Shown here: in pieces, positions 42,305-50,176 of the stretch
How positions within the stretch are numbered: the stretch's first letter is position 1
Layout of the letters: each line of letters starts with the position of its first letter
Assembly: GCF_024508665.1 (NCBI RefSeq)
Contig: NZ_JANINP010000002.1
Coordinates: 286,598 to 350,597, forward strand
Length of the DNA: 64,000 nucleotides
Reading direction: 5' to 3'
From: Sphingomonas sp.
GTDB taxonomy: Bacteria; Pseudomonadota; Alphaproteobacteria; Sphingomonadales; Sphingomonadaceae
Position numbers and translations under genes: made by a program
The notes under the pieces: generated by a model
What the model saw: the letters and a program-made list of their open reading frames with translations, nothing else
Told to the model about the DNA's origin: nothing
The model's database searches: none

Positions 42305-44086
42305 GTGACCAAGATGACCAGCGACTTCTTCGTCGACCGATTGAAAGCTTGGGGCGTCACGCGGATCTACGGCTATTCGGGCGACGGTATCAACGGCGTG
42401 CTGGGCGCGCTGCAGCGGGCCGAGAAGGCCGGCGGCATCGAGTTCATCCAGGTGCGGCACGAGGAAATGGCCGCGTTCATGGCGACCGCGCACGCCAAAT
42501 TCACCGGCGAACTCGGCGTCTGCCTTTCCACCGGTGGCCCGGGGGCAACGCATCTGATCACTGGCCTGTACGACGCCAGGCTCGATCACGTGCCGGTACT
42601 GGCGATCGCCGGTCAGGCGGAAGCGACAGTGCGCGGCGCCGATTATCAGCAGGAACTCAACCTCGACCGCATGTTCGCCGACGTCGCGGACTATGTGCAG
42701 GAAGCGGGAGCGGTAGTGCAGGTGCGCCATATCACCGACCGCGCGATCCGCGTCGCTATCGCGGAAAGCGGCGTCGGAGTGATCATCCTGCCCAAGGACA
42801 TCCAGGATTCGCCGTGGGAAGAGCCGCGACAAGCGCACGGCTTCACGCGATCCGGCCCGGGATACAGCAAGCCGATCACAATCCCCTATCCCGCCGACCT
42901 GCAGCGCGCCGCCGATGTGCTCAATGCCGGCAGCAAGGTCGCAATCCTGATCGGCGCCGGCGCGCGCGGCGCTGCCGACGACGTGAAGCGGGCGGCCGAG
43001 TTGCTCGGCGCCGGCGTCGCCAAGGCGTTGCTCGGCAAGGACGTGCTGCCCGATGACCTGCCCTATGTGACCGGTGCGATCGGGTTGCTCGGCACCACGC
43101 CGTCCTACGACCTGATGACGGGCTGCGACACCTTGCTGATGATCGGCACCGGCTTCCCCTGGGCCGAGTTCCTGCCCAAGGACGGCCAGGCGCGGGCCGT
43201 CCAGATCGATATCGCGCCGAAGATGCTCGGCCTGCGCTATCCGGTCGAGGTCAATTTGCACGGCGACGCAGCCGAGACGTTACGGGCACTGCTTCCCTTG
43301 CTCGATCGCAAGAGGGACCGATCGTGGCAGGACGGCATCGCCGCCCAAATGAGCGAATGGTGGGCGATCCTGGAGAAGCGCGCGTTGGCCGAGGCCGATC
43401 CGGTCAACCCGCAACGCGTCGTTTGGGAAATGTCGCCGCTGCTGCCGGCGGACGCGATCGTCACCTCGGATTCGGGGTCTTGCGCCAATTGGTACGCGCG
43501 CGACTATCGGGTGAAGGAGGGCCAGCGGGCGACATTGTCCGGCGGCCTGGCATCGATGGGCGCCGCCGTCCCCTATGCGATCGCCGCCAAATTCGCCTTT
43601 CCGCACCGCCCGGTCGTCGCTTTGGTCGGCGACGGTGCGATGCAGATGAACAACATGGCCGAGCTGATCACCATCCAGAAATATTGGCGGCGCTGGGCCG
43701 ATCCGCGGCTGATCGTCTGCGTGTTCAACAATGGCGATCTCAACGAGGTGACCTGGGAGCAGCGCGTGATGGAAGGCAATCCGCGTTTCCCGGACACCCA
43801 GGATATTCCGGATGTACCCTATGCCAAATTCGCCGAGATGCTCGGTCTCAAGGGCGTCTATGTTGATCACGCCGATGCCCTTGCGGCGGCCTGGATCGAC
43901 GCTCTCAGCGCTGACCGTCCGGTCGTGATCGAGGTGAAGACCGATCCCGAGGTGCCGCCGCTGCCACCTCATGTAACCCTGGCCGAAGCGAAGGCGTTCA
44001 TGTCGTCGCTGGCGAAGGGCGACCGGAGCGTCGGGCGGATATTGGCGAACACCGCGCGCCAATTGTTCGGTGGCGGCAAAAGCTAG
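42305..44086 (+). CDS. Thiamine diphosphate-dependent oxidase/decarboxylase (pyruvate oxidase-like)
   Basis: This is a 593-aa ThDP enzyme with the three-domain layout of pyruvate oxidase and acetolactate synthase. The activating Glu53 is in QVRHEEMAAFMA, and the ThDP/Mg motif begins at Asp443 (VGDGAMQMNN, followed by FNNGDLNEVTWEQRV). STGGPGATHLITGLYDA is typical. These enzymes decarboxylate a 2-oxo acid; FAD-dependent relatives pass electrons to quinone or oxygen and make acetate. The GTG at 42305 has AAGGATC upstream. It stands alone; the 183-bp gap to the kinase gene has an AACGA/TCGTT inverted repeat at about 42250-42275 but no convincing promoter. Substrate is not determined. Confidence 0.85.
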   Translation: MTKMTSDFFVDRLKAWGVTRIYGYSGDGINGVLGALQRAEKAGGIEFIQVRHEEMAAFMATAHAKFTGELGVCLSTGGPGATHLITGLYDARLDHVPVLAIAGQAEATVRGADYQQELNLDRMFADVADYVQEAGAVVQVRHITDRAIRVAIAESGVGVIILPKDIQDSPWEEPRQAHGFTRSGPGYSKPITIPYPADLQRAADVLNAGSKVAILIGAGARGAADDVKRAAELLGAGVAKALLGKDVLPDDLPYVTGAIGLLGTTPSYDLMTGCDTLLMIGTGFPWAEFLPKDGQARAVQIDIAPKMLGLRYPVEVNLHGDAAETLRALLPLLDRKRDRSWQDGIAAQMSEWWAILEKRALAEADPVNPQRVVWEMSPLLPADAIVTSDSGSCANWYARDYRVKEGQRATLSGGLASMGAAVPYAIAAKFAFPHRPVVALVGDGAMQMNNMAELITIQKYWRRWADPRLIVCVFNNGDLNEVTWEQRVMEGNPRFPDTQDIPDVPYAKFAEMLGLKGVYVDHADALAAAWIDALSADRPVVIEVKTDPEVPPLPPHVTLAEAKAFMSSLAKGDRSVGRILANTARQLFGGGKS

Positions 44087-44134
44087 TCTAGGCGCCACCG
44101 AAACGGGCTGCCGCCGCCTCGGTATCGACTCGCC

Positions 44135-44320
44135 TTACGCATATGGGCGCGACATGGTCCTTCGCCGCGCGGCACGATCCGCCTCCTCGACGAGCTGATC
44201 GTAAGACGCAGCCATGGCTTCCAGCGTCCAGCGGATTTCGCTGTCCGCCGCGCGTTGCGCCAAGGTTCGCAATTCGTTGGCGCGGCGGGCAAAACGGTCC
44301 CGCTCCCGGGGATCAGCCAT
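44135..44320 (-). CDS. Small charged helical protein, hypothetical
   Basis: This is a 61-aa, Arg- and Ala-rich protein, probably one long helical hairpin (RFARRANELRTLAQRAADSEIRWTLEAMAASYDQLVEEADRAARRR). Similar short proteins occur next to regulators in sphingomonads, without known function. Its ATG overlaps the end of the preceding small gene by 8 bp, so the two are translated together and may form a complex. Confidence 0.65.
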   Translation of the reverse strand: MADPRERDRFARRANELRTLAQRAADSEIRWTLEAMAASYDQLVEEADRAARRRTMSRPYA

Positions 44321-44480
44321 TCGCCGGCTCGCGGACGATCTCGTCGGGCTGGCGCCGCGCCAGAACCGCTTCCGCTTGCTTCAGGCGATCGACCAGGCGC
44401 CGATACTGGGGCCCGTCCTCCAGGCCGGCCAGTTCCTTGCGGTATCGATAGATGTCGGCTTCGATGATCCAATCGTACAT
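44313..44480 (-). CDS. Small hypothetical protein, partner of the next gene
   Basis: This is a 55-aa soluble protein (MYDWIIEADIYRYRKELAGL...). The ATG at 44480 follows AGGGA; an upstream in-frame ATG at 44507 has no ribosome site. It overlaps the downstream 61-aa gene by 8 bp. Alternating charged and hydrophobic residues suggest a short helix. No domain is recognised. The 225-bp gap to the rightward gene at 44733 contains no clear promoter or repeat. Confidence 0.62.
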   Translation of the reverse strand: MYDWIIEADIYRYRKELAGLEDGPQYRRLVDRLKQAEAVLARRQPDEIVREPANG

Positions 44481-44732
44481 GACACATCCCTGTTGTGCCG
44501 CCCGCACGACATATTGAGCGCATCAGGAACATCCGTTTCCACAACCTGCGCTAAGTCACGCGGATTTTTCTCCAATTTTTCGGCCGCTGCTGTTGCGCTG
44601 CTTCGACCGGGGAACGGCGGTTACGGCGACTTGTCTCGATCGCGGAGAGGATAACCCACTTTATTGAACGGGATTTCCCGCAAACCTACTCTCCTAGGTC
44701 CGGAGCGGGGTCGCAAGCTTTGGAGAAGAAAC

Positions 44733-44915
44733 ATGCCGGTCAGGGACGAAAGCGCGAACCGGATCTATTATGAGCAGCGCGCTCGCGAGGAACGGCAGCG
44801 GGCGGTGGTCTGCGAGGACAACAGCGCCGCGCTCGCCCATCTGCGGATGGCCGAAGAATATGACCGGCGGGCTCTGACGATCGAGCTGGCGCGCACATCC
44901 GTGTGCAATGCTTAG
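44733..44915 (+). CDS. Small charged hypothetical protein
   Basis: This is a 60-aa protein with a strongly charged helical core (RIYYEQRAREERQRAVVCEDNSAALAHLRMAEEYDRRA), beginning MPVRDESAN after a good GGAGAAG site; an ATG at 44664 lacks one. It has no signal or membrane segment. It looks like the small helical proteins at 44135 and 44313 and belongs to the same class of uncharacterised sphingomonad stress-island proteins. A single Cys is near the middle and another near the end. Confidence 0.65.
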   Translation: MPVRDESANRIYYEQRAREERQRAVVCEDNSAALAHLRMAEEYDRRALTIELARTSVCNA

Positions 44916-44955
44916 CGCCGCCCCCACCCCTGCACGACAGTTCATGTGCCGGAGA

Positions 44956-44980
44956 TGAACCCACTGACTCTTCGGGCGTT
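44956..44980 (+). promoter_or_regulatory. EcfG-like promoter with one mismatch (TGAAC-N17-GTT)
   Basis: TGAAC (44956-44960) and GTT (44978-44980) have the 17-bp spacing seen at 38533 and 38786, with one change in the -35 box. It lies 26 bp upstream of the small gene at 45007. Confidence 0.4.
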
Positions 44981-45006
44981 ATCCTGGTCAACTGATGGAG
45001 AGGATC

Positions 45007-45177
45007 ATGTCCAAGCGCGAATTGGTCGATACCGGCACCGACAAGAGATACGTCCGGCGGGACGACAAGGGCCAGTTCAAGGAATCGGACGATGTCGGCC
45101 GGTCGCTTGCCCAAGATGTCCGGCAACATGCGAAGACCAAGGTGAAGTCCGGCGAAGGCGATCGCGGGGATCGGTGA
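45007..45177 (+). CDS. Small basic hypothetical protein
   Basis: This is a 56-aa, very hydrophilic protein (MSKRELVDTGTDKRYVRRDDKGQFKESDD...). DKGQFKESDDVGRSLAQDVRQHAKTKVKSGEGD is typical of short proteins often found beside stress genes in alphaproteobacteria. The ATG at 45007 is chosen because GGAGAGG lies just upstream; the ATG at 44995 would overlap that site. It precedes the DNA ligase gene by 38 bp on the same strand and may share its transcript. A nucleic acid-binding role is possible from the charge but unproven. Confidence 0.7.
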   Translation: MSKRELVDTGTDKRYVRRDDKGQFKESDDVGRSLAQDVRQHAKTKVKSGEGDRGDR

Positions 45178-45215
45178 CGCCGATCCCCTGCCCTCCACCG
45201 CTCGATCGATAACGG

Positions 45216-46211
45216 ATGCCGGCCAGCCCGTCGCTGATCCCGCTGGTAGAACCGATGGAGGCTCGCCTTGCCGAGGATCTCCCGGTCGGCGACGCCTGGC
45301 AATATGAACCCAAATGGGATGGGTTCCGGTGCCTTGCTTATATCCGGCAAGGAGAAGTGCAGCTGTTCTCCAAATCCGGAAAAGGGCTGGATCGATATTT
45401 CCCCGAAATCGCCGACATTCTGGCTCAGTCCACGACTGCGACCTGCGTGCTCGACGGCGAGTTGACCATCCGGATCGACAACCGCCTTTCCTTCGGCGCG
45501 CTGCAGGCGCGCTTGCATCCGGCCGCGAGCCGGATCCAGCGCCTGTCGAACGAGACGCCGGCACGCTATGCGGTGTTCGACTGTCTCCAGGACGGCGCCC
45601 GCAATCTCCTCGACGCGCCGCTCAAGCAGCGGCGCGCGGCGCTTCCCGACCTCGTTTCGGGCTTTGGCCACGCGTCGATATTTCTCTCGGACGCGACGCA
45701 GGATGTCGATCGTGCTCGCCGCTGGCTCGACGAGAGCGGCGGCGATACCGACGGTGTGGTCGCGAAAGACCTTAACGCCCCCTATCAGCCCGGCGAGCGG
45801 GCGATGGTCAAGGTCAAGCGCCAGCGCAGCGCCGACTGCGTGGTCGGCGGCTTCCGCTATGCCGCCAACGAGCCGATCGTGGGGTCTTTGCTGCTTGGCC
45901 TGTACGACGATGCCGGCAAGCTCCACCATGTCGGATACACGTCCGCGCTGAGCGCCGCCGAGCGCCGCGCGCTCACGCCACGGCTCGAAAAGATGATCGC
46001 CAAGCCCGGCTTCACCGGTCGCTCACCGGGCGGCCCCAGCCGCTGGTCGACCGACCGATCCGGCGACTGGCAACCGCTGAAGCCCGAACTCGTCGTCGAG
46101 GTCCAGTTCGATCATGTCACCGACGAGCGTTTCCGCCACGGCACGCGCTTCCTGCGCTGGCGCCCCGACAAGGCGCCGCGACAATGCCGGATGGAACAGC
46201 TCGCGATGTGA
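45216..46211 (+). CDS. ATP-dependent DNA ligase (LigC/LigD-ligase type)
   Basis: This is a 331-aa ligase with an adenylation domain (about 1-210) and an OB-fold domain (about 215-330). The AMP-linked lysine is Lys33 in YEPKWDGFRCL; other nucleotidyltransferase motifs are CVLDGELTI, GVVAKDL and MVKVKRQR. It lacks the polymerase and phosphoesterase domains of full LigD, so it seals nicks rather than doing complete end joining. No Ku gene is near. In this island it would serve DNA repair in stress or stationary phase; it is not the essential NAD-dependent ligase. The start has no strong ribosome site and may depend on the upstream small gene. Confidence 0.9.
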   Translation: MPASPSLIPLVEPMEARLAEDLPVGDAWQYEPKWDGFRCLAYIRQGEVQLFSKSGKGLDRYFPEIADILAQSTTATCVLDGELTIRIDNRLSFGALQARLHPAASRIQRLSNETPARYAVFDCLQDGARNLLDAPLKQRRAALPDLVSGFGHASIFLSDATQDVDRARRWLDESGGDTDGVVAKDLNAPYQPGERAMVKVKRQRSADCVVGGFRYAANEPIVGSLLLGLYDDAGKLHHVGYTSALSAAERRALTPRLEKMIAKPGFTGRSPGGPSRWSTDRSGDWQPLKPELVVEVQFDHVTDERFRHGTRFLRWRPDKAPRQCRMEQLAM

Positions 46212-46230
46212 CCCGGCCGGCCGGAGCCAG

Positions 46231-46833
46231 TTAGGGCTTGAGATTCCTGGCCATCGTCAGATGACCGCTCACGATCGGGATCACCTCGTTGGCGAAGGCA
46301 TTGAGCGGCGGCTGATCGCCTTTGACCGAATAATCCTTGAGCGTGGCAAGCGTACGCTGATGCGCGTCGCGCTGGAGGATGACATATTGCTGGTCGAAAT
46401 CGGCGCCCTTTTTCGCGTGCAGTTGCTCGAGCGCTTTCAGCTGGTCGGGCGCCAGCGTCGCGTCGGGGGTGATCATCGGCGCGGCCGACCCGGCCGCCTT
46501 TTTCAGCTTTTCGGTCGACTGTTTGTGCGCATCGATCATCTTCCGGGCAAAGTCCTTGACGGCCGGCGACCGCGCGTTGGTCAAAGCGAATTTCGACGTC
46601 TCGATTTCGAACTCGTCGCTCGCCGCGATCGTGTTCGCGAAGTCCTGCGCCGAGGGCGCGATCGGCGATGCGGTATTGTGCAGTTCGCCCGCAACGTTGC
46701 CGCTCTTGACCGAGGGCGCGGTGGGCGAGTTGCCGAGGTCGGCGCTGTTAGCCCGCTGGACGTCACTATGGTCGCCGCACGCACCAAGCACGAAGATCGG
46801 CACGGCGAATAATAGACAGGTTCTGGCGTTCAC
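46231..46833 (-). CDS. DUF4142 lipoprotein
   Basis: This is a 200-aa lipoprotein with lipobox VLGAC (Cys19) after MNARTCLLFAVPIF. The mature part is a four-helix ferritin-like DUF4142 domain (DFANTIAASDEFEIETSKFALTNARSPAVKDFARKMIDAHKQST). The GTG start has AGGAG 7 nt upstream. Family members are exported and linked to stress, but their biochemistry is unsettled. Metal ligands like those of active ferritins are not obvious. It converges on the DNA ligase gene with a 19-bp gap and has an EcfG-like promoter upstream on its own strand. Confidence 0.82.
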   Translation of the reverse strand: MNARTCLLFAVPIFVLGACGDHSDVQRANSADLGNSPTAPSVKSGNVAGELHNTASPIAPSAQDFANTIAASDEFEIETSKFALTNARSPAVKDFARKMIDAHKQSTEKLKKAAGSAAPMITPDATLAPDQLKALEQLHAKKGADFDQQYVILQRDAHQRTLATLKDYSVKGDQPPLNAFANEVIPIVSGHLTMARNLKP

Positions 46834-46865
46834 GATCGCGCTCCTGTGAGCAAGGATCAGCCGTC

Positions 46866-46891
46866 AACCCGGCCGCCGCTCCGCCGGTTCC
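46866..46891 (-). promoter_or_regulatory. EcfG-like promoter (GGAAC-N18-GTT) for the DUF4142 gene
   Basis: On the leftward strand GGAAC (46891-46887) is followed after 18 bp by GTT (46868-46866), then TGAC. It lies 33 bp upstream of the GTG. Spacing is 1 bp longer than at 38533. Confidence 0.45.
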
Positions 46892-46981
46892 TCGAAAAGC
46901 CGTGCGGCTAATTCAGGTTAGTCAGATTGCTCGGTGCGCCTGCCGCTCTCGATCGTTGATGGGAAGCGAAAGGAGACGACA

Positions 46982-47170
46982 ATGACCAACCGCGACACGG
47001 ACGGGACGGAAGAGGCGATCAAGCCGACGACCGAAACCCGCGCGCCCAACCTCTCGACCGAACATCAGAAGGAAGGCGACGCTCGCCGCCCCTCGGATCA
47101 GCTCGACCGCCAGCAGGGCCCGGGCGAAGACGATGGCGGCCGCAAGACCTCGTTTACGGACAATGATTGA
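46982..47170 (+). CDS. Small disordered hydrophilic protein
   Basis: This is a 62-aa protein with almost no hydrophobic residues (MTNRDTDGTEEAIKPTTETRAPNLSTEHQKEGDARRPSDQ...), rich in Asp, Glu, Thr, Gln and Lys, and so probably disordered in solution. AAAGGAGACGACA precedes the ATG at 46982. Such short hydrophilic proteins can act like hydrophilins during desiccation or osmotic stress; that is inference from composition. It converges on the leftward gene at 47194 with a 23-bp gap. Confidence 0.66.
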   Translation: MTNRDTDGTEEAIKPTTETRAPNLSTEHQKEGDARRPSDQLDRQQGPGEDDGGRKTSFTDND

Positions 47171-47193
47171 CGCCGCGCCGACGCCTCCGTCGC

Positions 47194-47391
47194 TCATTGC
47201 TGTTCGGGATAATCCTCCGGCTTCACTTGCCCGACATTCGGACGGTCCTCCACCGGCTCCGGCTTGTTGGCACGGGACGGATCGTCGTCGGGTTCGTCGG
47301 CGAGGTCGGCGGTCGTCGTCTCGCCGGGATTCTGTTTGCGGATGTCGTCGCTGGGATCGGCGCCTTCATCGGCATTGGCACGGTCGGCCAT
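47194..47391 (-). CDS. Small acidic disordered protein
   Basis: This is a 65-aa protein dominated by Asp, Glu and Pro (MADRANADEGADPSDDIRKQ...EPVEDRPNVGQVKPEDYPEQQ), predicted to be disordered. AGGAGAAAG precedes the ATG at 47391. It resembles, in composition, the small genes at 46982 and 47549; the three lie within 850 bp and each has its own start signals. An EcfG-type promoter lies 28 bp upstream. Hydrophilin-like or chaperone-like roles are guesses. Confidence 0.68.
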   Translation of the reverse strand: MADRANADEGADPSDDIRKQNPGETTTADLADEPDDDPSRANKPEPVEDRPNVGQVKPEDYPEQQ

Positions 47392-47418
47392 CGTCTTTCT
47401 CCTAGGTAGCCGTTCGAC

Positions 47419-47444
47419 AACCTGAACCGGTGGGCAGGCGTTCC
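47419..47444 (-). promoter_or_regulatory. EcfG-like promoter (GGAAC-N18-GTT) for the 65-aa gene
   Basis: Leftward GGAAC (47444-47440) and GTTGT starting at 47421 are spaced 18 bp apart, 28 bp from the ATG at 47391. Both boxes match the consensus core exactly. Confidence 0.5.
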
Positions 47445-47494
47445 GTGAAGTCCTTCAATCCTAATCTACTTTATCGAGAAACCCGGACGTCCAC

Positions 47495-47519
47495 GGAAAC
47501 GAACATCGCCTCGACGGTT
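47495..47519 (+). promoter_or_regulatory. EcfG-like promoter with one mismatch (GGAAA-N17-GTT)
   Basis: GGAAA (47495-47499) and GTT (47517-47519) are 17 bp apart and lie 29 bp upstream of the ATG at 47549. It would drive the 80-aa gene and the 735-aa gene after it. It is close to the leftward promoter at 47419-47444, giving a divergent pair. Confidence 0.45.
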
Positions 47520-47548
47520 ATCCGGCACAAACAGCAGGAGACCCGAAA

Positions 47549-47791
47549 ATGGCCGACAAGGATGATGGCCCGCACCTTTACGGGACCCCGGACCCGGACA
47601 ACCCTCCGCCCGCCGCCAAGGGTGGGATGAGAGGCGAACGCTCCGCGGACCAGGACGATACAGAGACCCTGCAGCGGACATTGGACGTCGACGGCCGCGA
47701 GGTGACCGTGGAGGAAACGTCCGGCGCCGTCTTCGCAGAGCAGAACGACGATGGGCCCGAGCAAGGCAAGCGCGAAGGCCGGGCGGACTGA
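47549..47791 (+). CDS. Small acidic protein, coupled to the 735-aa gene
   Basis: This is an 80-aa hydrophilic protein (MADKDDGPHLYGTPDPDNPPPAAKGGMRGERS...) with a short structured-looking centre (LQRTLDVDGREVTVEETSGAVFAEQ). The rest is probably disordered. CAGGAGACCC precedes the ATG. Its stop is only 2 bp before the next ATG, so the two genes are translated together. No family is recognised. A role as chaperone or regulator of the large neighbour is possible. Confidence 0.68.
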   Translation: MADKDDGPHLYGTPDPDNPPPAAKGGMRGERSADQDDTETLQRTLDVDGREVTVEETSGAVFAEQNDDGPEQGKREGRAD

Positions 47792-47793
47792 CC

Positions 47794-50001
47794 ATGATGC
47801 TCGATCGCACCGCGACTGGCGCGAGCCCCTATACCCTGGCTCTCCGCCAATTGCTCGCGGAGAAGCCTGAGCCGGTCGCCGCCTTCACGACGGCCGATCT
47901 CGAAGTCGAGCTGATCTGCGGACCGGATTCCCTTTGGGCGATCGTGCGGCGCGAAGGCCGCGGCGGTCTTGCCATCCGTTGCGCCTATCTTGCCGGGCCG
48001 TTCGAATGCCGCCCCGCGCGCCACCAGGCCGGCGAGCGCGTCCGGTTGAAGGTCAAGAGTGCGATGGGCGAGCATGTCGTCGCGCTCACCATGGCCGAAG
48101 CCCAACCCGAAGTGTTGCGCGTGTCGGTATGGCTGACCCCGGCACGGCCGCTGCTCGTGCCGTTCCTGCCGCGCGACCTCTATCCGCTCGACCATCTCGA
48201 CGATCCGACCGGCGCGCGCGGCCATGTCGAAGCGGCCCAGCGCGGATTGAACAGTGGCGTGCTGTTCTTCCGGCTGGCCGAGCCCGATTTCGGCACGGTG
48301 CTGTATTTCCAGAACCTGACCGCGCTCAACGATTACTATCTGGCGACCGATACCAAGCCCGATGGCGCGGTCGGCGGCGAGTGGCCCGAACTCGGCTATC
48401 TGCCCCCCACCCCGCCGCAAAGCGCGACGCCGCCGGTAGAGACGCTGGAAGCGGACAAGGAAATCATGCTGTCCGACGCGCTGATCGCCATTCGCCAACT
48501 CGATGACGGCAGCGAGGAAGAAGGCGCGCTGCAATTCCTCCGCATGCTGGGCGTCGTGTACACGGCGCTCGATCGCCCGGAGACGGAATTTCGCGACTGG
48601 GTCGCGCGGTCCGACCGCACGCTCGAGGACCTGGCGACGGCGCCGGAAGCGACCGTGCGGCATTACGGCAACCTCTATGCGCACCCCTATACGGCGAGCG
48701 AATATCCCGATTCCATGGTGCAGATGTCGCTGCTCTCCGCGATCCACGACTGGGGGCGCTGGAACGGCGCGCCGCACCCGCTGGAAAAGGAATTCCGGCG
48801 CGGCCTGAGCAAGTTCCACGACCGCGAGCTGGGGACGATCCGCCGCTATCTGCCAAATGTCGGCAAGGAAAAGGACAAGGACGCGGTCGACAGCTGGTAT
48901 CTCTACCACCCCCTGCTCAATCTCGCGAAGCTCGCGCTGGACGGAGATTGGCGTGCGAAAGCACTCTTCCTCAAGGTGATCGATTTCGGCATCCGCGTCG
49001 CCCACCATTTCGACTATAAATGGCCGATCCAGTTCAACGTCCGCGACTTCTCGGTGCTGACCGCGACCGCCAATGACGATCGCGGCCAGACCGATGTCGG
49101 CGGCATCTATGCCTATGTCATGCTGCAGGCGCATGCGCTGACCGACGATGCCCGCTTTCTCCGCGAGGCGCGCGCCGCGATCGACACCGCCAAGGGCATG
49201 CGGTTCAACCTCAATTACCAGGCGAACCTGACCGCATGGGGAGCCGCGGCCTGTATGCGGCTGTGGCGCATCACCACGGACGACAGCTATCGCGAGCAGA
49301 GTTACGTCTATCTCGCGAGCTTCTTCCACAATTGCGAGATCTGGGAATCGCGCATCGCCGCGGCGCGCCATTACAAGAACTTTCTAGGCGCGACGTGCCT
49401 GCAGGATGCGCCCTATATGGCGATCTACGAATGTTTCGACAGCTTCGCGGCGTTCGAGCGCTATCTCGAAGATAGCGGCTCCGACCTCGATCCGGGGGTG
49501 CGGATGCTGGTGTCCGAATATTGCAAATACGCGCTCGATCGCGCCTGGTATTATTATCCCGACGCGCTGCCGGAGGATGTCCTGGCGGAAAAGCAGCGCA
49601 ACGGCCATATCGCCCGCAATCTGTCGTTCCCGCTCGAGGATCTCTATGCAGACGGCCAGAAGGCCGGACAGGTCGGACAGGAAATCTATGGCGCCGGCGC
49701 GGCGATGATATTCGCCACGCGCAGCTTTCACGATATCGAGGACGTGCCGTTCCGCCTCTATTGCAACCAGTTCCTGCGCTCGGCCGAGCGAACCGGTCCC
49801 AAGGCGCTGAACGTCCAGTTCGATGGCGGCGAGAATTGTACCGCCGACCTCTGCTTGCTGCCGCGAAATGGAGCTGCGTTACCGCAGGCAAAGGTCACGC
49901 TCGAAGGCGGTGCGCTCGATCGGCAATCGTCGAGCGACGACCGCTTTACCTATCGCGTGCCGGCCAATGCTCGAATTGCCATCACCTGGGACAGCGACTG
50001 A
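47794..50001 (+). CDS. Uncharacterised 735-aa protein, possible alpha/alpha-barrel enzyme
   Basis: I do not recognise this protein. It has no signal peptide or membrane helices. Residues about 20-165 are beta-rich (VELICGPDSLWAIVRREGRGGLAIRCAYLAG). From about 210 to 630 it is strongly helical with repeated aromatic pairs (YHPLLNLAKLALDGDWRAKALFLKVIDFGIRVAHHFDYKW, YAYVMLQAHALTDDARFL, NYQANLTAWGAAACMRLWRIT, YLASFFHNCEIWES), the look of an (alpha/alpha)6 toroid used by many glycosidases and lyases. The end is beta-rich again. Candidate acids are in ASEYPDSM and DVGGIYAY. It begins 2 bp after the 80-aa gene with a stress-type promoter upstream, so it may act on a storage or protective carbohydrate. 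Function unknown. Confidence 0.75.
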   Translation: MMLDRTATGASPYTLALRQLLAEKPEPVAAFTTADLEVELICGPDSLWAIVRREGRGGLAIRCAYLAGPFECRPARHQAGERVRLKVKSAMGEHVVALTMAEAQPEVLRVSVWLTPARPLLVPFLPRDLYPLDHLDDPTGARGHVEAAQRGLNSGVLFFRLAEPDFGTVLYFQNLTALNDYYLATDTKPDGAVGGEWPELGYLPPTPPQSATPPVETLEADKEIMLSDALIAIRQLDDGSEEEGALQFLRMLGVVYTALDRPETEFRDWVARSDRTLEDLATAPEATVRHYGNLYAHPYTASEYPDSMVQMSLLSAIHDWGRWNGAPHPLEKEFRRGLSKFHDRELGTIRRYLPNVGKEKDKDAVDSWYLYHPLLNLAKLALDGDWRAKALFLKVIDFGIRVAHHFDYKWPIQFNVRDFSVLTATANDDRGQTDVGGIYAYVMLQAHALTDDARFLREARAAIDTAKGMRFNLNYQANLTAWGAAACMRLWRITTDDSYREQSYVYLASFFHNCEIWESRIAAARHYKNFLGATCLQDAPYMAIYECFDSFAAFERYLEDSGSDLDPGVRMLVSEYCKYALDRAWYYYPDALPEDVLAEKQRNGHIARNLSFPLEDLYADGQKAGQVGQEIYGAGAAMIFATRSFHDIEDVPFRLYCNQFLRSAERTGPKALNVQFDGGENCTADLCLLPRNGAALPQAKVTLEGGALDRQSSSDDRFTYRVPANARIAITWDSD

Positions 50002-50118
50002 CACAGCGATCGCGAGCGCCGGGTCTGCGATATGGCTGGCCGCGATGGATTGCCGCGCCTGCCTCGCGCCGAGGGATGATACTGATCCAGGTTACACAAC
50101 GAATTGATTTCGCACGCT

Positions 50119-50141
50119 AAACGATCGGAACAATCGTTTTT
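50119..50141 (+). terminator. Weak hairpin with T-run after the 735-aa gene
   Basis: AAACGAT (50119-50125) and ATCGTTT (50133-50139) form a 7-bp AT-rich stem with a 7-nt loop, continuing into TT. It is in the 175-bp gap before the SRPBCC gene. The stem is weak; it could be a terminator or an operator for the following operon. Nothing else is seen in the gap. Confidence 0.35.
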
Positions 50142-50176
50142 CCGGATCGCTTCGCTCTCATCAACAGGAGAGCGAA

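Noticed and set aside
45216..46211. Complete LigD end-joining enzyme
   Set aside because: Only the ligase module is present, with no polymerase, phosphoesterase or Ku gene nearby.
50126..50140. GGAAC at 50127 as an EcfG promoter for the SRPBCC operon
   Set aside because: No GTT occurs 16-18 bp downstream; the sequence is the loop of a small hairpin.
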